Source of the DNA: Streptomyces mangrovi
Lineage (GTDB): Bacteria; Actinomycetota; Actinomycetes; Streptomycetales; Streptomycetaceae
DNA: 64,000 bases
Assembly (NCBI RefSeq): GCF_900114215.1
Contig: NZ_FOSG01000002.1
Location: forward strand, 124,001 to 188,000
Reading direction: 5' to 3'
In this document: positions 34,231-45,782 of the stretch, in pieces
Position numbering within the stretch: the first letter of the stretch is position 1
Layout: the number at the start of each line of letters is the position of its first letter
The notes under the pieces: model-generated
What the model saw: only the letters and a program-made list of their open reading frames with translations
Told to the model about the DNA's origin: nothing
Database searches by the model: none
Made by a program: the position numbers and the translations under genes

Positions 34231-34889
34231 CCATCCGGGTGCTCGTGGCCGAGGACCAGTCGGCGGTGCGCGCCGGGCTCGTCCTGATCCTGCGCGGTGC
34301 GCCGGACATCGAGGTCGTCGGGGAGGCGCCGGACGGCGAGGAGGCGGTGCGGCTGGCCCGTGAACTCCGTCCGGATCTGGTGCTGATGGATGTGCGGATG
34401 CCGCGTCTGGACGGGGTGTCGGCGACCGAGCGGGTGGTCGGCGAGGGGCTGGCCGATGTGCTGGTGCTGACCACCTTCGACCTCGACGCCTACGTCTTCG
34501 GCGCGCTGCGCGCGGGGGCCGCGGGCTTCCTGCTCAAGGACAGCGAGGCGGCGCAACTGGTGGACGCGGTAAGGGCGGTGGCGCGCGGTGAGGGGGTGAT
34601 CGCCCCGGTCGTGACGCGGCGGCTGATCCGGGAGTTCGCCCGCTCCTCCGCCGCGCCCGGGGGCGGGCGCCGGGCCGATCCCGCCGTGCTCGACGCCCTC
34701 ACCCGGCGCGAGCGCGAGGTACTGGCGTGCCTGGGCGAGGGGCTGTCCAACGCGGAGATCGCCGCACGGTTGTCGATGGCGGAGGCGACGGTGAAGACGC
34801 ACGTCAGCCGGCTGCTGGCGAAGCTGGAGCTGCGCAGCAGGGTGCAGGCCGCGGTGCTGGCGCAGGAGTTGGGGGTGGCCGGGGAATGA
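34227..34889 (+). CDS. NarL/LuxR family response regulator
   Basis: A protein of 220 residues. Receiver with acidic DQ pair at the start, Asp55 (LVLMDVRMPRLDG) and Lys in FLLKDSE; C-terminal LuxR-type helix-turn-helix (LTRREREVLACLGEGLSNAE, VKTHVSRLLAKL). It is coupled to the kinase by ATGA. The chitinase gene follows 156 bp downstream with its own promoter. Confidence 0.93.
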   Translation: MTIRVLVAEDQSAVRAGLVLILRGAPDIEVVGEAPDGEEAVRLARELRPDLVLMDVRMPRLDGVSATERVVGEGLADVLVLTTFDLDAYVFGALRAGAAGFLLKDSEAAQLVDAVRAVARGEGVIAPVVTRRLIREFARSSAAPGGGRRADPAVLDALTRREREVLACLGEGLSNAEIAARLSMAEATVKTHVSRLLAKLELRSRVQAAVLAQELGVAGE

Positions 34890-34911
34890 ATTCCTCATTG
34901 GTGCATACCTG

Positions 34912-34940
34912 TTGACCGGTGGTCCAGACCAATCTACGCT
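34912..34940 (+). promoter_or_regulatory. Chitinase promoter with DasR-type operator
   Basis: TTGACC (34912-34917), 17-bp spacer, TACGCT (34935-34940). The spacer contains TGGTCCAGACCA (34920-34931), which matches both the 12-bp element known from Streptomyces chitinase promoters and the core of the DasR-responsive element. DasR is the N-acetylglucosamine-responsive GntR repressor, so the gene should be induced by chitin breakdown products. The leader is about 100 nt. Confidence 0.75.
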
Positions 34941-35045
34941 CCAGTTCAACTGCACGCCCATGCCATGCACATGGCACTCTCCACGAGCGGCGCAGGAGAC
35001 CCCCAACGGCCCGGTCCGGCACCGGGCCCTGTGCGAGGAGCGCTC

Positions 35046-36896
35046 TTGAGAACGAACACCACCGCACACCGCATCAGACGGAAAGCCGTAGCGGCCGCGG
35101 CCGCGATGCTGATGCCCCTCGGTGCCCTGGTCGCCCTGGCCTCCCCGGCCCAGGCCGCCGAGCAGGCGACCGCCACCTTCTCCAAGCCCTCCGACTGGGG
35201 CAGCGGCTTCGAGGGCAAGTGGACGATCAAGAACACCGGTGACACCACCATCAGCGGCTGGACGCTGAAGTGGGACTTCCCCACCGGCACCAAGGTCGGC
35301 TCCGCCTGGGACGCCGCCGTCACCAGCTCCGGCAACACCTACACCGCCAAGAACATGAGCTGGAACGGCACCCTGTCCCCCGGAGCCAGCGTCAGCTTCG
35401 GCTTCAACGGCACCGGCACCGGCTCCCCCTCCGACTGCACCCTCAACGGCCGCCCGTGCGACGGCTCGGACGGGGGGAACCCCGACGACGCCCCGCCCGG
35501 AGCGCCCGGCACCCCCACCGCGAGCGGCATCACCGACACCTCCGCCAAGCTCAGCTGGGGCGCCGCGAGCGACGACAAGGGCGTCAAGAACTACGACGTC
35601 CTGCGCGACGGCGCCAAGGTCGCCACCGTCACCGGCACCTCGTACACCGACTCCGGCCTGACGGCGGGCACCACCTACACCTACTCGGTGGTGGCACGCG
35701 ACACCGCCGACCAGACCGGACCGGCCAGCGGTTCCGTCACGGTGAAGACCACCGGCGGCGACGGCGGTGGCGGCGACCCGGGCGAGTACGTCAACCTGGG
35801 CTACTTCACCGAGTGGGGCATCTACGGCCGCAACTACCACGTGAAGGACATCGTCACCTCCGGCTCCGCCGAGAAGCTGACCCACATCAACTACTCCTTC
35901 GGCAACGTCCAGGGCGGCAAGTGCACCATCGGTGACGCCTTCGCCGCGACCGACAAGGCCTACACCGCCGAGCAGAGCGTCGACGGCAAGGCCGACACCT
36001 GGGACCAGCCGCTGCGCGGCAACTTCAACCAGCTGCTGAAGCTGAAGAAGATGTACCCGCACATCAAGGTCCTGTGGTCCTTCGGCGGGTGGACCTGGTC
36101 CGGCGGCTTCCCCGACGCCATGAAGAACCCGGCCGCGTTCGCCAAGTCCTGCAACGAGCTGGTCAACGACCCCCGCTGGGAGGGCCTGTTCGACGGCATC
36201 GACCTGGACTGGGAGTACCCCAACGCCTGCGGTCTGACCTGTGACACCAGCGGCCCGGCCGTGATGAGGACCATGGCCCAGGCCTTCCGCGCCGAGTTCG
36301 GCGACCAGCTCGTGACCGCCGCGATCACCGCCGACGCCTCCAGCGGCGGCAAGATCGACTCCGCGGACTACGGCGGCGCCGCGCGGTACCTCGACTGGTA
36401 CAACGTGATGACGTACGACTACTTCGGCGCCTGGGACAAGACCGGGCCGACCGCCCCGCACTCACCGCTGACCTCGTACGCCGGCATTCCGAACGAGGCG
36501 TTCAACACCGACGCCGCGATAAAGAAGCTCAAGGCCAAGGGCGTCCCGGCCGAGAAGCTGCTGCTCGGCATCGGCTTCTACGGCCGCGGCTGGACCGGCG
36601 TGACCCAGAAGGAGCCGGGCGGCACCGCCACCGGCGCCGCACCGGGCAAGTACGAGGCGGGCATCGAGGACTACAAGATCCTCAAGGAGCGCTGCCCGGC
36701 CAACGGGACCGTCGCCGGCACCGCGTACGCGCACTGCGGCGACGAGTGGTGGAGCTACGACACCCCGGCCACCATCGCGGGGAAGATGGACTACGCCAAG
36801 CAGCAGAAGCTCGGCGGGGCCTTCTTCTGGGAGATCAGCGGGGACACCGCGAACGGCGAGCTGATCACCGCCATCCACAACGGGCTGAACAAGTGA
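35046..36896 (+). CDS. Secreted GH18 chitinase with CBM2 and FnIII domains
   Basis: A protein of 616 residues. TTG at 35046 is chosen because GAGGAGC lies 5 nt upstream and it opens a proper signal peptide (HRIRRKAVAAAAAMLMPLGA, cleavage near AQA-AE at 37-38). A CBM2-like domain (about 39-138, EGKWTIKNTGDTTISGWTLK) precedes a fibronectin type III domain (about 152-237) and the GH18 barrel (about 250-616) with the catalytic DGIDLDWEYP near residue 385. It hydrolyses chitin outside the cell. The layout and neighbours match the ChiC-type chitinase of S. coelicolor. Terminator at 36939-36976. Confidence 0.93.
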   Translation: MRTNTTAHRIRRKAVAAAAAMLMPLGALVALASPAQAAEQATATFSKPSDWGSGFEGKWTIKNTGDTTISGWTLKWDFPTGTKVGSAWDAAVTSSGNTYTAKNMSWNGTLSPGASVSFGFNGTGTGSPSDCTLNGRPCDGSDGGNPDDAPPGAPGTPTASGITDTSAKLSWGAASDDKGVKNYDVLRDGAKVATVTGTSYTDSGLTAGTTYTYSVVARDTADQTGPASGSVTVKTTGGDGGGGDPGEYVNLGYFTEWGIYGRNYHVKDIVTSGSAEKLTHINYSFGNVQGGKCTIGDAFAATDKAYTAEQSVDGKADTWDQPLRGNFNQLLKLKKMYPHIKVLWSFGGWTWSGGFPDAMKNPAAFAKSCNELVNDPRWEGLFDGIDLDWEYPNACGLTCDTSGPAVMRTMAQAFRAEFGDQLVTAAITADASSGGKIDSADYGGAARYLDWYNVMTYDYFGAWDKTGPTAPHSPLTSYAGIPNEAFNTDAAIKKLKAKGVPAEKLLLGIGFYGRGWTGVTQKEPGGTATGAAPGKYEAGIEDYKILKERCPANGTVAGTAYAHCGDEWWSYDTPATIAGKMDYAKQQKLGGAFFWEISGDTANGELITAIHNGLNK

Positions 36897-36938
36897 CGCC
36901 CGGGCGGTGATCCGCCCCACGCACCACCTGGAGTGACA

Positions 36939-36976
36939 GAACCGGGGAGACGGCCCGCACGCCGTCTCCCCGGTTC
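36939..36976. terminator. Terminator downstream of the chitinase gene
   Basis: Perfect 15-bp arms (GAACCGGGGAGACGG and its complement), 8-nt loop, 42 bp after the stop. Confidence 0.8.
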
Positions 36977-36987
36977 GCTGTCCGTAC

Positions 36988-37180
36988 CTCCCCCGGGCTC
37001 CGTCCGGGGGGGGACCCCCAGACACCGGGGAAACCGCTCAGGCGACATTCACTCTCCCCCAGACTCCGTCCGGGGGACCCCCAGGCAACGGGGGCACCGC
37101 TCAGGCGACATTCACTCTCCCCCAGACTCCGTCCGGGGGGACCCCCAGGCAACGGGGGCACCGCTCAGGCGACATTCACT
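36988..37180. repeat. Three tandem 63-66 bp REP-like units
   Basis: Units at 36988-37053, 37054-37116 and 37117-37180. Each contains the GC-rich palindrome-like CTCCCCCAGACTCCGTCC and GGGGGACCCCCAGG and ends ACCGCTCAGGCGACATTCACT. The second and third are nearly identical; the first is more diverged. The third unit includes the last codons and stop of the DUF2550 gene. Confidence 0.9.
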
Positions 37181-37620
37181 CTTTGACCGGGGGGGGCTGC
37201 TTCGAGCCAGGCGAGGAAGCCCGTCAGGGCGTCCTCGCTCATCGCCAGCTCCACCCGGGTGCCGCGGTGCGAGCAGGCCAGGATCACCGAGTCCGACAGG
37301 AGCGCCAGCTCCTCGTCCCCCTCGGGCCTGCGGCGCTCCAGCACCTCGATCGCCTCCCGCTCCAGCCGCCGGCGCGGCCGCGGCGCGTAGGAGAAGACCC
37401 GGAACCACTCGACCCGATCCCCGCTGTAGCGGGAGACGCCGTACACCCAGCCCTTGCCGCCGGCCTCGGCTCCCTCGCCGGGATCCGGCGCGTCCCACCG
37501 CAGACTGCAGTCGAAGGTGCCGCCCGGCCGCTGGATCAGCCGCCGCCGCAACCCGAAGGCGAACAGCCCCAGCAGCACCAGAGCCAGCACCGCCCCGGAC
37601 AGCACGAGAGCGAGGACCAT
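37165..37620 (-). CDS. DUF2550 family membrane-anchored protein
   Basis: A protein of 151 residues. One N-terminal membrane segment (MVLALVLSGAVLALVLLGLF), then a basic patch (GLRRRLIQR) and a soluble domain (TFDCSLRWD, GWVYGVSRYSGDRVEWFRVF). DUF2550 genes follow atpC in many actinobacteria; the function is unknown. ATG 37620 has GAGGAGG upstream. The last residues (VNVA) are encoded inside a tandem repeat unit, so the natural C-terminus may have been altered. Confidence 0.85.
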   Translation of the reverse strand: MVLALVLSGAVLALVLLGLFAFGLRRRLIQRPGGTFDCSLRWDAPDPGEGAEAGGKGWVYGVSRYSGDRVEWFRVFSYAPRPRRRLEREAIEVLERRRPEGDEELALLSDSVILACSHRGTRVELAMSEDALTGFLAWLEAAPPGQRVNVA

Positions 37621-37668
37621 CTTCACCGACCTCCTCGCCTCGTCCGTCCGTACAGCAGCCAGCAATCG

Positions 37669-37721
37669 CCTCAGCCGCGGACCGCGCCGGAGCGATGCTC
37701 CGAAGCGGTCCGCGGCTGAGG
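37669..37721. terminator. Terminator of the atp operon
   Basis: Perfect 17-bp arms (CCTCAGCCGCGGACCGC and its complement) enclose a second 6-bp stem (CGGAGC/GCTCCG). It lies 21 bp after the atpC stop and directly before DUF2550. Confidence 0.85.
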
Positions 37722-37741
37722 CACGTACATGCGCGCGGGTC

Positions 37742-38128
37742 TCAGCGTGCGCTCGCCAAGGCGGCCCGAAGCCGGATCTCGGCGCGGCGCTCGGCGGCGG
37801 CGTCCGCCTCCGACTGCGCCCGCTCCAGCGCGCGCTCAGCGCGCTGGACATCGATCTCCTCGGACAGCTCCGCGATCTCCGCGAGCAGCGACAGCTTGTT
37901 GTCCGCGAAGGAGATGAAGCCGCCGTGCACCGCGGCGACGACGGTGCCGCCCCCGCTCTCGCCGGTCGTACGGATCGTCACCGGGCCCGGCTTCAGCACA
38001 CCGAGCAGCGGCTGGTGGCCGGGCATGACGCCGATATCACCCGACGAGGTGCGCGCGACGACCAGGCTGGCCTCGCCCGACCAGACCTTGCGGTCCGCGG
38101 CGACCAACTCGACGTGCAGCTCAGCCAC
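37742..38128 (-). CDS. atpC: ATP synthase epsilon subunit
   Basis: A protein of 128 residues. N-terminal beta sandwich (LHVELVAADRKVWSGEASLV, GDIGVMPGHQPLLGVL) and a two-helix C-terminal part (ERALERAQSEADAAAERRAE). It is part of the F1 central stalk and can inhibit ATP hydrolysis. GTG start with GAGGAG upstream. Last gene of atpIBEFHAGDC. Confidence 0.96.
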   Translation of the reverse strand: MAELHVELVAADRKVWSGEASLVVARTSSGDIGVMPGHQPLLGVLKPGPVTIRTTGESGGGTVVAAVHGGFISFADNKLSLLAEIAELSEEIDVQRAERALERAQSEADAAAERRAEIRLRAALASAR

Positions 38129-38218
38129 AGTGGCTCCTCGAAACTGGGGTTTTCACAGAATAACGGTGCGCGGGACAGGGGACGGGCTTCACCCGCCCCC
38201 TGTCGTGGGGCGCGGACG

Positions 38219-40593
<2,375 letters not shown>

Positions 40594-40595
40594 GC

Positions 40596-42167
40596 TCAGA
40601 CCTCGCCCAGCAGCTTGCCGTCCGAGGTCTCGAACTGCTTCTTGAAGGAGGCGATGGCGTCCGACAGCACCTGGAGGGTGTCGTCGGACATCTTGCCGCC
40701 CTCGCGGATGCCGGTCATCAGGTCCTTGCGCTCGCGGTGCAGGTGCTCCAGCAGGTCGCTCTCGAAGCGCCGGATGTCCTCGACGGGGACGTCGTCCATA
40801 CGGCCGGTGGTGCCCGCCCAGATGGAGATGACCTGGTCCTCGGTCGGGTACGGCGCGTACTGCGACTGCTTGAGCAGCTCGACCATGCGCTTACCCCGCT
40901 CCAGCGCCGCCTTGGAGGCGTCGTCCAGGTCGGAGCCGAAGGCGGCGAAAGCCTCCAGCTCGCGGAACTGGGCGAGGTCCACACGGAGGCGACCGGAGAC
41001 CTGCTTCATGGCCTTGTGCTGGGCCGAGCCACCGACTCGGGAGACGGAGATACCGACGTTCAGCGCCGGGCGCTGGCCCGCGTTGAACAGGTCGGACTCC
41101 AGGAAGCACTGGCCGTCGGTGATGGAGATGACGTTGGTCGGGATGAACGCCGACACGTCGTTCGCCTTGGTCTCGATGATCGGCAGACCGGTCATCGAGC
41201 CGGCGCCCATCTCGTCCGAGAGCTTGGCGCAGCGCTCCAGCAGCCGGGAGTGCAGGTAGAAGACGTCGCCCGGGTAGGCCTCGCGGCCCGGCGGACGGCG
41301 CAGCAGCAGGGACACGGCGCGGTAGGCGTCGGCCTGCTTGGACAGGTCGTCGAAGATGATCAGGACGTGCTTGCCCTGGTACATCCAGTGCTGGCCGATG
41401 GCCGAGCCGGTGTAGGGCGCCAGGTACTTGAAGCCCGCCGGGTCGGACGCCGGGGCGGCGACGATGGTGGTGTACTCCAGCGCGCCGTTCTCCTCCAGCG
41501 CCGCGCGCACGGAGGCGATGGTGGAGCCCTTCTGGCCGATGGCGACGTAGATGCAGCGGACCTGCTTGCCCGGGTCGCCGGAGCGCCAGTTGTCGCGCTG
41601 GTTGATGATCGTGTCGATCGCCAGGGCCGTCTTGCCGGTCTGGCGGTCGCCGATGATCAGCTGGCGCTGGCCGCGGCCGATCGGGGTCATCGCGTCGACG
41701 GCCTTGTAGCCCGTCTCCATCGGCTCGTGCACCGACTTGCGCTGCATGACCGTGGGGGCCTGCAGTTCGAGGGCGCGGCGGCCCTCGGTCTCGATCTCGC
41801 CGAGGCCGTCGACCGGGTTGCCCAGCGGGTCGACGACACGGCCGAGGTAACCGTCGCCGACCGCGACGGAGAGGACCTCGCCGGTGCGGCGCACCGTCTG
41901 GCCCTCCTCGATGCCGCTGAACTCGCCGAGGACGACCGCGCCGATCTCGCGCTCCTCGAGGTTGAGGGCGAGGCCGAGGGTGCCGTCCTCGAACTTCAGC
42001 AGCTCGTTCGCCATGGTCGAGGGAAGACCCTCGACCTTCGCAATGCCGTCACCGGCAAGGCTGACCGTCCCGACCTCTTCGCGCGAGGCCGCGTCCGGCT
42101 TGTACGACTGGACGAAGTTCTCCAGCGCGTCCCGGATCTCATCCGGCCGGATCGTGAGCTCCGCCAT
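40596..42167 (-). CDS. atpA: ATP synthase alpha subunit
   Basis: A protein of 523 residues. Regulatory nucleotide site with Walker A GDRQTGKT at 173-180 and the conserved [23 protein letters not shown] at 42167 with AAGGAGAGCAGGGA upstream; the 119-bp gap to atpH is the longest within the F1 genes and holds only the ribosome site. Confidence 0.98.
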   Translation of the reverse strand: MAELTIRPDEIRDALENFVQSYKPDAASREEVGTVSLAGDGIAKVEGLPSTMANELLKFEDGTLGLALNLEEREIGAVVLGEFSGIEEGQTVRRTGEVLSVAVGDGYLGRVVDPLGNPVDGLGEIETEGRRALELQAPTVMQRKSVHEPMETGYKAVDAMTPIGRGQRQLIIGDRQTGKTALAIDTIINQRDNWRSGDPGKQVRCIYVAIGQKGSTIASVRAALEENGALEYTTIVAAPASDPAGFKYLAPYTGSAIGQHWMYQGKHVLIIFDDLSKQADAYRAVSLLLRRPPGREAYPGDVFYLHSRLLERCAKLSDEMGAGSMTGLPIIETKANDVSAFIPTNVISITDGQCFLESDLFNAGQRPALNVGISVSRVGGSAQHKAMKQVSGRLRVDLAQFRELEAFAAFGSDLDDASKAALERGKRMVELLKQSQYAPYPTEDQVISIWAGTTGRMDDVPVEDIRRFESDLLEHLHRERKDLMTGIREGGKMSDDTLQVLSDAIASFKKQFETSDGKLLGEV

Positions 42168-42286
42168 CTGGGTTCCCTGCTCTCCTTGTTGGGCCCGTAT
42201 GTGTCTGCTACGGCCCAACTCGGGCCGCCAGTACTGCTTCTTGAGTTGGTGTGGCCTACCGCCCGCGGTGTCCGCCGGCCGTGGGC

Positions 42287-43111
42287 TCAGCTCGCCATCC
42301 GCCGGGTCGCCCCTTCGAGGCGCTCCGAGACGGTGCCGTCGATGATCTCGTCGCCGACCCGCACCCGGATTCCGCCGAGGACCTCCGGGTCCACGTCCAG
42401 GTTGAGGTGCATCTCGCGTCCGAAGAGCCGCGCCAGAGCGGCGCCGAGGCGCTGCTTCTGGCGGTCGCTGAGCGGTACGGCCGAGGTGACCACCGCGACC
42501 GAGCGGTTGCGACGCTCGGCGGCCAGCCCGGAGAGGGCTTCGAGCCCTCCTTCAAGACTACGGCCACGCGGCTGGCGCACGAGGCGGACGACCAGTCGCT
42601 CGGTGGCGGGCTTGGCCCGGCCACCCAGCAGCCGCCGCAGCAGCTCGGTCTTGGCCGCCTTCAGGCTGTCGTCGGTGATCTTGCCGCCGAGAGCCGCACG
42701 CAGCTCCGGGGAGGAGGCCACCGTCCGGGAGAACCGGAACAGCTCGTCCTCCACGTCGTCCAGCGTGCCGTCGCGCTCGGCCGCGGTGAGGTCGGCGACG
42801 TCGGCGAGCTGCTCGACCGCGTCCGCCAGGTCGCGCGAACGCGACCAGCGGGAGCGGACCATACCGGAGACCAGATCGACGGCCTCGCCGCCGACCTGGC
42901 CGCCCAGCAGGCGTCCGACCAGCTCGGCCTTGGCCTCGCCGGGCTGCGCCGGGTCGGTCAGGACCCGGCGCAGCGACACCTCGCGGTCGAGCAGCGCGGT
43001 GACCGCGGCCAGTTCCTCGGCGAGCCGGGCCGCGTCGACGGACGTGGAGTCCGTCAGCGCGTCCAGTCGCTCGCGGGCGGCGGCCAGTGCCTCGCGACTC
43101 GCTCCGTTCAT
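42287..43111 (-). CDS. atpH: ATP synthase delta subunit
   Basis: A protein of 274 residues, about 100 longer than the E. coli delta because of the extra N-terminal helical region seen in actinobacteria. The C-terminal family motif is [20 protein letters not shown]. It links the b stalk to F1. ATG overlaps the atpF stop (ATGA). Confidence 0.96.
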   Translation of the reverse strand: MNGASREALAAARERLDALTDSTSVDAARLAEELAAVTALLDREVSLRRVLTDPAQPGEAKAELVGRLLGGQVGGEAVDLVSGMVRSRWSRSRDLADAVEQLADVADLTAAERDGTLDDVEDELFRFSRTVASSPELRAALGGKITDDSLKAAKTELLRRLLGGRAKPATERLVVRLVRQPRGRSLEGGLEALSGLAAERRNRSVAVVTSAVPLSDRQKQRLGAALARLFGREMHLNLDVDPEVLGGIRVRVGDEIIDGTVSERLEGATRRMAS

Positions 43112-43662
43112 CGGGCGGCTCCAGAGGACTCGGCGGAGGCCGCCTTCCCCTCGAGTTCGTCGAGGAAGCGGTCGATCGTGCGGCTCTGCCGGGCGACGTC
43201 CTCCAGGGACTCGCCGACCAGCTTGCCGGCCAGGTCGGTGGCGAGCTTGCCCACGTCCTGGCGCAGCGACTGCGCGGCCTGCCGACGGTCGGCCTCGATC
43301 TGGGCGTGGCCCGCGGCGATGATCTCCTCACGCTGCCGCTGGCCCTCCTCGCGCATCTCGGCGATGAGCGCGGCGCCCTGCTCCTGCGCCTCCTGGCGCA
43401 GGCGCGCGGCCTCGTGACGAGCCTCGGCGAGCTGGACTCGGTACTCCTCAAGCGTCTGCTGCGCCTCGGCCTGAGCAGCTTCGGCCTTCTCGATGCCCCC
43501 CTCGATCGCCTCGCGGCGCTCGTCCAGGGCCTTGTTGATGGCCGGGAGGAGCTTCTTGGCGAACACGAAGAAGACGATGCCGAAGGCGATCAGGCCGATG
43601 ACGACCTCGGGCCAGACCGGAAGCAGCGGGGACTGCGCTTCCGAAGCTGCCAGGTTCATCAT
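43108..43662 (-). CDS. atpF: ATP synthase b subunit
   Basis: A protein of 184 residues. One membrane helix (about 20-40, VVIGLIAFGIVFFVFAKKLL) and a long amphipathic coiled helix (EGGIEKAEAAQAEAQQTLEE). Two adjacent ATGs; the first (43662) has AAAGG at proper distance. Overlaps atpH. Confidence 0.96.
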   Translation of the reverse strand: MMNLAASEAQSPLLPVWPEVVIGLIAFGIVFFVFAKKLLPAINKALDERREAIEGGIEKAEAAQAEAQQTLEEYRVQLAEARHEAARLRQEAQEQGAALIAEMREEGQRQREEIIAAGHAQIEADRRQAAQSLRQDVGKLATDLAGKLVGESLEDVARQSRTIDRFLDELEGKAASAESSGAAR

Positions 43663-43694
43663 GGTGGACCTTTCGTCGGTTTCAGCTGCCGATG

Positions 43695-44027
<333 letters not shown>

Positions 44028-44837
44028 TCAGTGCGCCTCTTCCAGGGCCTGGGAGAGGTAGGTGGCGGTCAGCACGGTGAAGACGTAGGCCTGCAGCGCC
44101 TGGATGAACAGCTCGAAGACCGTCAGCACCACGGTCATCGCGAACGAGGCGGTCGCGTAGAGGGTGCCGAGGAAGGTGCCGAGCATGTACCAGGTGGCGA
44201 TCGTGAAGATCAGGATCAGGATGTGGCCGGCGAACATGTTCGCGAAGAGCCGGACCGCCAGCGTGAAGGGCCGCACGAAGATGTTGGAGATGAACTCGAT
44301 CGGCGTGAGCAGCACGTAGATCGGCTTCGGCAGTCCGCCGGGGACGCAGAGGTTGCGGATGCCGCCGACGAATCCGTTCGTCTTGAACGTCACCGTCATG
44401 TAGGTGATCCAGACCACGACCGCGAGGCCGGCCGGGTAGGCGATGACCGAGCTGACCGGGAACTGGGCGATGGGGATGATCGCCCAGAGGTTCAGCATCC
44501 ACACGAAGAAGAACAGCGACACCAGCAGCGGGATGAAGGGATCGCCCTTCTTCCCCATCACCTCTCGGGCGATGCCCCGGCGCACGAACTCGTACAGCGC
44601 CTCGGCGACCATCTGCAGCTTGCCGGGGACCACCTTGGGCTTGGAGAAAGCCATCCAGAAGAAGGTGAGGATCGCGGCCGTGCCGATGAGCGCGAGGAGC
44701 ATCGGCTTGTTGAACTCGACGCCGCCGACCTCGAAGATCGGGTCGAAGAGGAACGACCACACACTGGGGGCCTGGAAGCCACAGTCCTTGAACAGGTGGC
44801 AGTCAACCTCGAAGGCGAGCAACTGGTCACTACTCAC
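44028..44837 (-). CDS. atpB: ATP synthase a subunit
   Basis: A protein of 269 residues with five to six membrane helices. The essential Arg is in PFTLAVRLFANMFAGHILIL. It forms the proton channel with the c ring. GTG start with GAAGGAG 7 nt upstream. The 267-bp gap to atpI holds no other feature that I can support. Confidence 0.96.
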   Translation of the reverse strand: MSSDQLLAFEVDCHLFKDCGFQAPSVWSFLFDPIFEVGGVEFNKPMLLALIGTAAILTFFWMAFSKPKVVPGKLQMVAEALYEFVRRGIAREVMGKKGDPFIPLLVSLFFFVWMLNLWAIIPIAQFPVSSVIAYPAGLAVVVWITYMTVTFKTNGFVGGIRNLCVPGGLPKPIYVLLTPIEFISNIFVRPFTLAVRLFANMFAGHILILIFTIATWYMLGTFLGTLYATASFAMTVVLTVFELFIQALQAYVFTVLTATYLSQALEEAH

Positions 44838-45104
44838 CGCGAGCTCCTTCGATCGGACGCATGGGTACGGCTACCTCGGGGTGTCGGCATGGCGCTGGGC
44901 CACGGGGCGGCACTGGACTGGGGGTGGGCGGGAAGGGACCGGCCGGCTCTGCGGCAGGACGGCCCCGTGAAGAGGCGAGGAGCGTCCGGCGCTGTCCCGC
45001 ACAGCGCCTTCGCCAAGGCTCGCGGCCCTCTCGGCGTCGGACGATAGCAGCCCGGCGGGCGCGGCTTACCACCGCCCCTGCCCGAGCCTTCGCGCTGTTC
45101 GCGA

Positions 45105-45548
45105 TCACGCGCGGGATTCCGCGGCGGGGGAGCCCGGGGAGCCCTTGCCGGTCCCGGAGGGCTCCACGTACGGGGTCTTGAGCCGGGTCTGCGTCCACGC
45201 CTGGGCGGCCAGCCACACCAGGAGACAGGCCAGCACCGTGAAACCGAACACGCGGCCGTCCATGAAGGCGGCGTCCCGCAGGAGCCTCATCACCACGAAC
45301 ATGGCGATCACCTGGGTCGTGTAGACCAGGAACCCGGCCCCGAGGAGGAGTTCGGGCCACTGCCGCCCGATCCGGCCGAGCACATGGAGGCCCACGCTGA
45401 AGAAGACGAGGACCACCGCGGTGCCCAGGCCTGCTCCCAGGGCGCCCTCGCCTCCCGAGACGACCGCGCCGACGATCACGCCGACCAGGCCGGCACCGGC
45501 TGAGGGAATCGCGGCGCCACGAAGGATCCGGGCGTCGTTCGACTGCAT
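45105..45548 (-). CDS. atpI: AtpI-like membrane protein
   Basis: A protein of 147 residues with four hydrophobic segments (PSAGAGLVGVIVGAVVSGG, GLGTAVVLVFFSVGLHVLG, LLLGAGFLVYTTQVIAMFVV, VFGFTVLACLLVWLAAQAW). AtpI helps c-ring assembly in other bacteria. First gene of the operon by position and strand; sequence conservation of the family is low. Confidence 0.85.
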   Translation of the reverse strand: MQSNDARILRGAAIPSAGAGLVGVIVGAVVSGGEGALGAGLGTAVVLVFFSVGLHVLGRIGRQWPELLLGAGFLVYTTQVIAMFVVMRLLRDAAFMDGRVFGFTVLACLLVWLAAQAWTQTRLKTPYVEPSGTGKGSPGSPAAESRA

Positions 45549-45669
45549 AAACGCTGCTCCAGCAGGGTGGTCTACGGGGGGCGGTGCGTGACCTTCGAAA
45601 GCTGTGGTCGCCCGGCGGAACGGACTCGCTGATCGGGGGCACTGGAGGCCACCGGCCTTCTCACCGGAC

Positions 45670-45687
45670 TCGTGAACGGTATCACAA
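45670..45687. promoter_or_regulatory. Candidate Rex operator upstream of the atp operon
   Basis: TCGTGAACGGTATCACAA matches the redox regulator Rex consensus TTGTGAA-N4-TTCACAA at 12 of 14 fixed positions. It lies about 125 bp before atpI in an AT-richer stretch that probably contains the promoter. Rex senses NADH/NAD+ and controls respiratory genes in Streptomyces. Confidence 0.55.
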
Positions 45688-45717
45688 ACTATTTGATGAG
45701 GTCTTTACCTAGTTCGT

Positions 45718-45731
45718 GTGCGGACTGTCAC
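45718..45731. promoter_or_regulatory. Candidate Crp-type site upstream of the atp operon
   Basis: GTGCGGACTGTCAC fits GTG-N6-GNCAC, the Crp consensus reported in Streptomyces, and is part of a CGTGTG/CACACG inverted repeat (45715-45734). Its centre lies about 46 bp from that of the Rex-like site. Confidence 0.4.
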
Positions 45732-45782
45732 ACGAGCGGGTCAGCCGGCGGTACTCCGTGGTGACGAACGGCGGCGGGACTG

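Noticed and set aside
33837-36461. Minus-strand open frame of 874 codons opposite the chitinase and response regulator
   Set aside because: Both plus-strand genes have clear domains and signals; the antisense frame has none.
36988-37180. Possible CRISPR or insertion sequence ends
   Set aside because: Tandem units without unique spacers and no transposase; better described as a REP-like tandem repeat.
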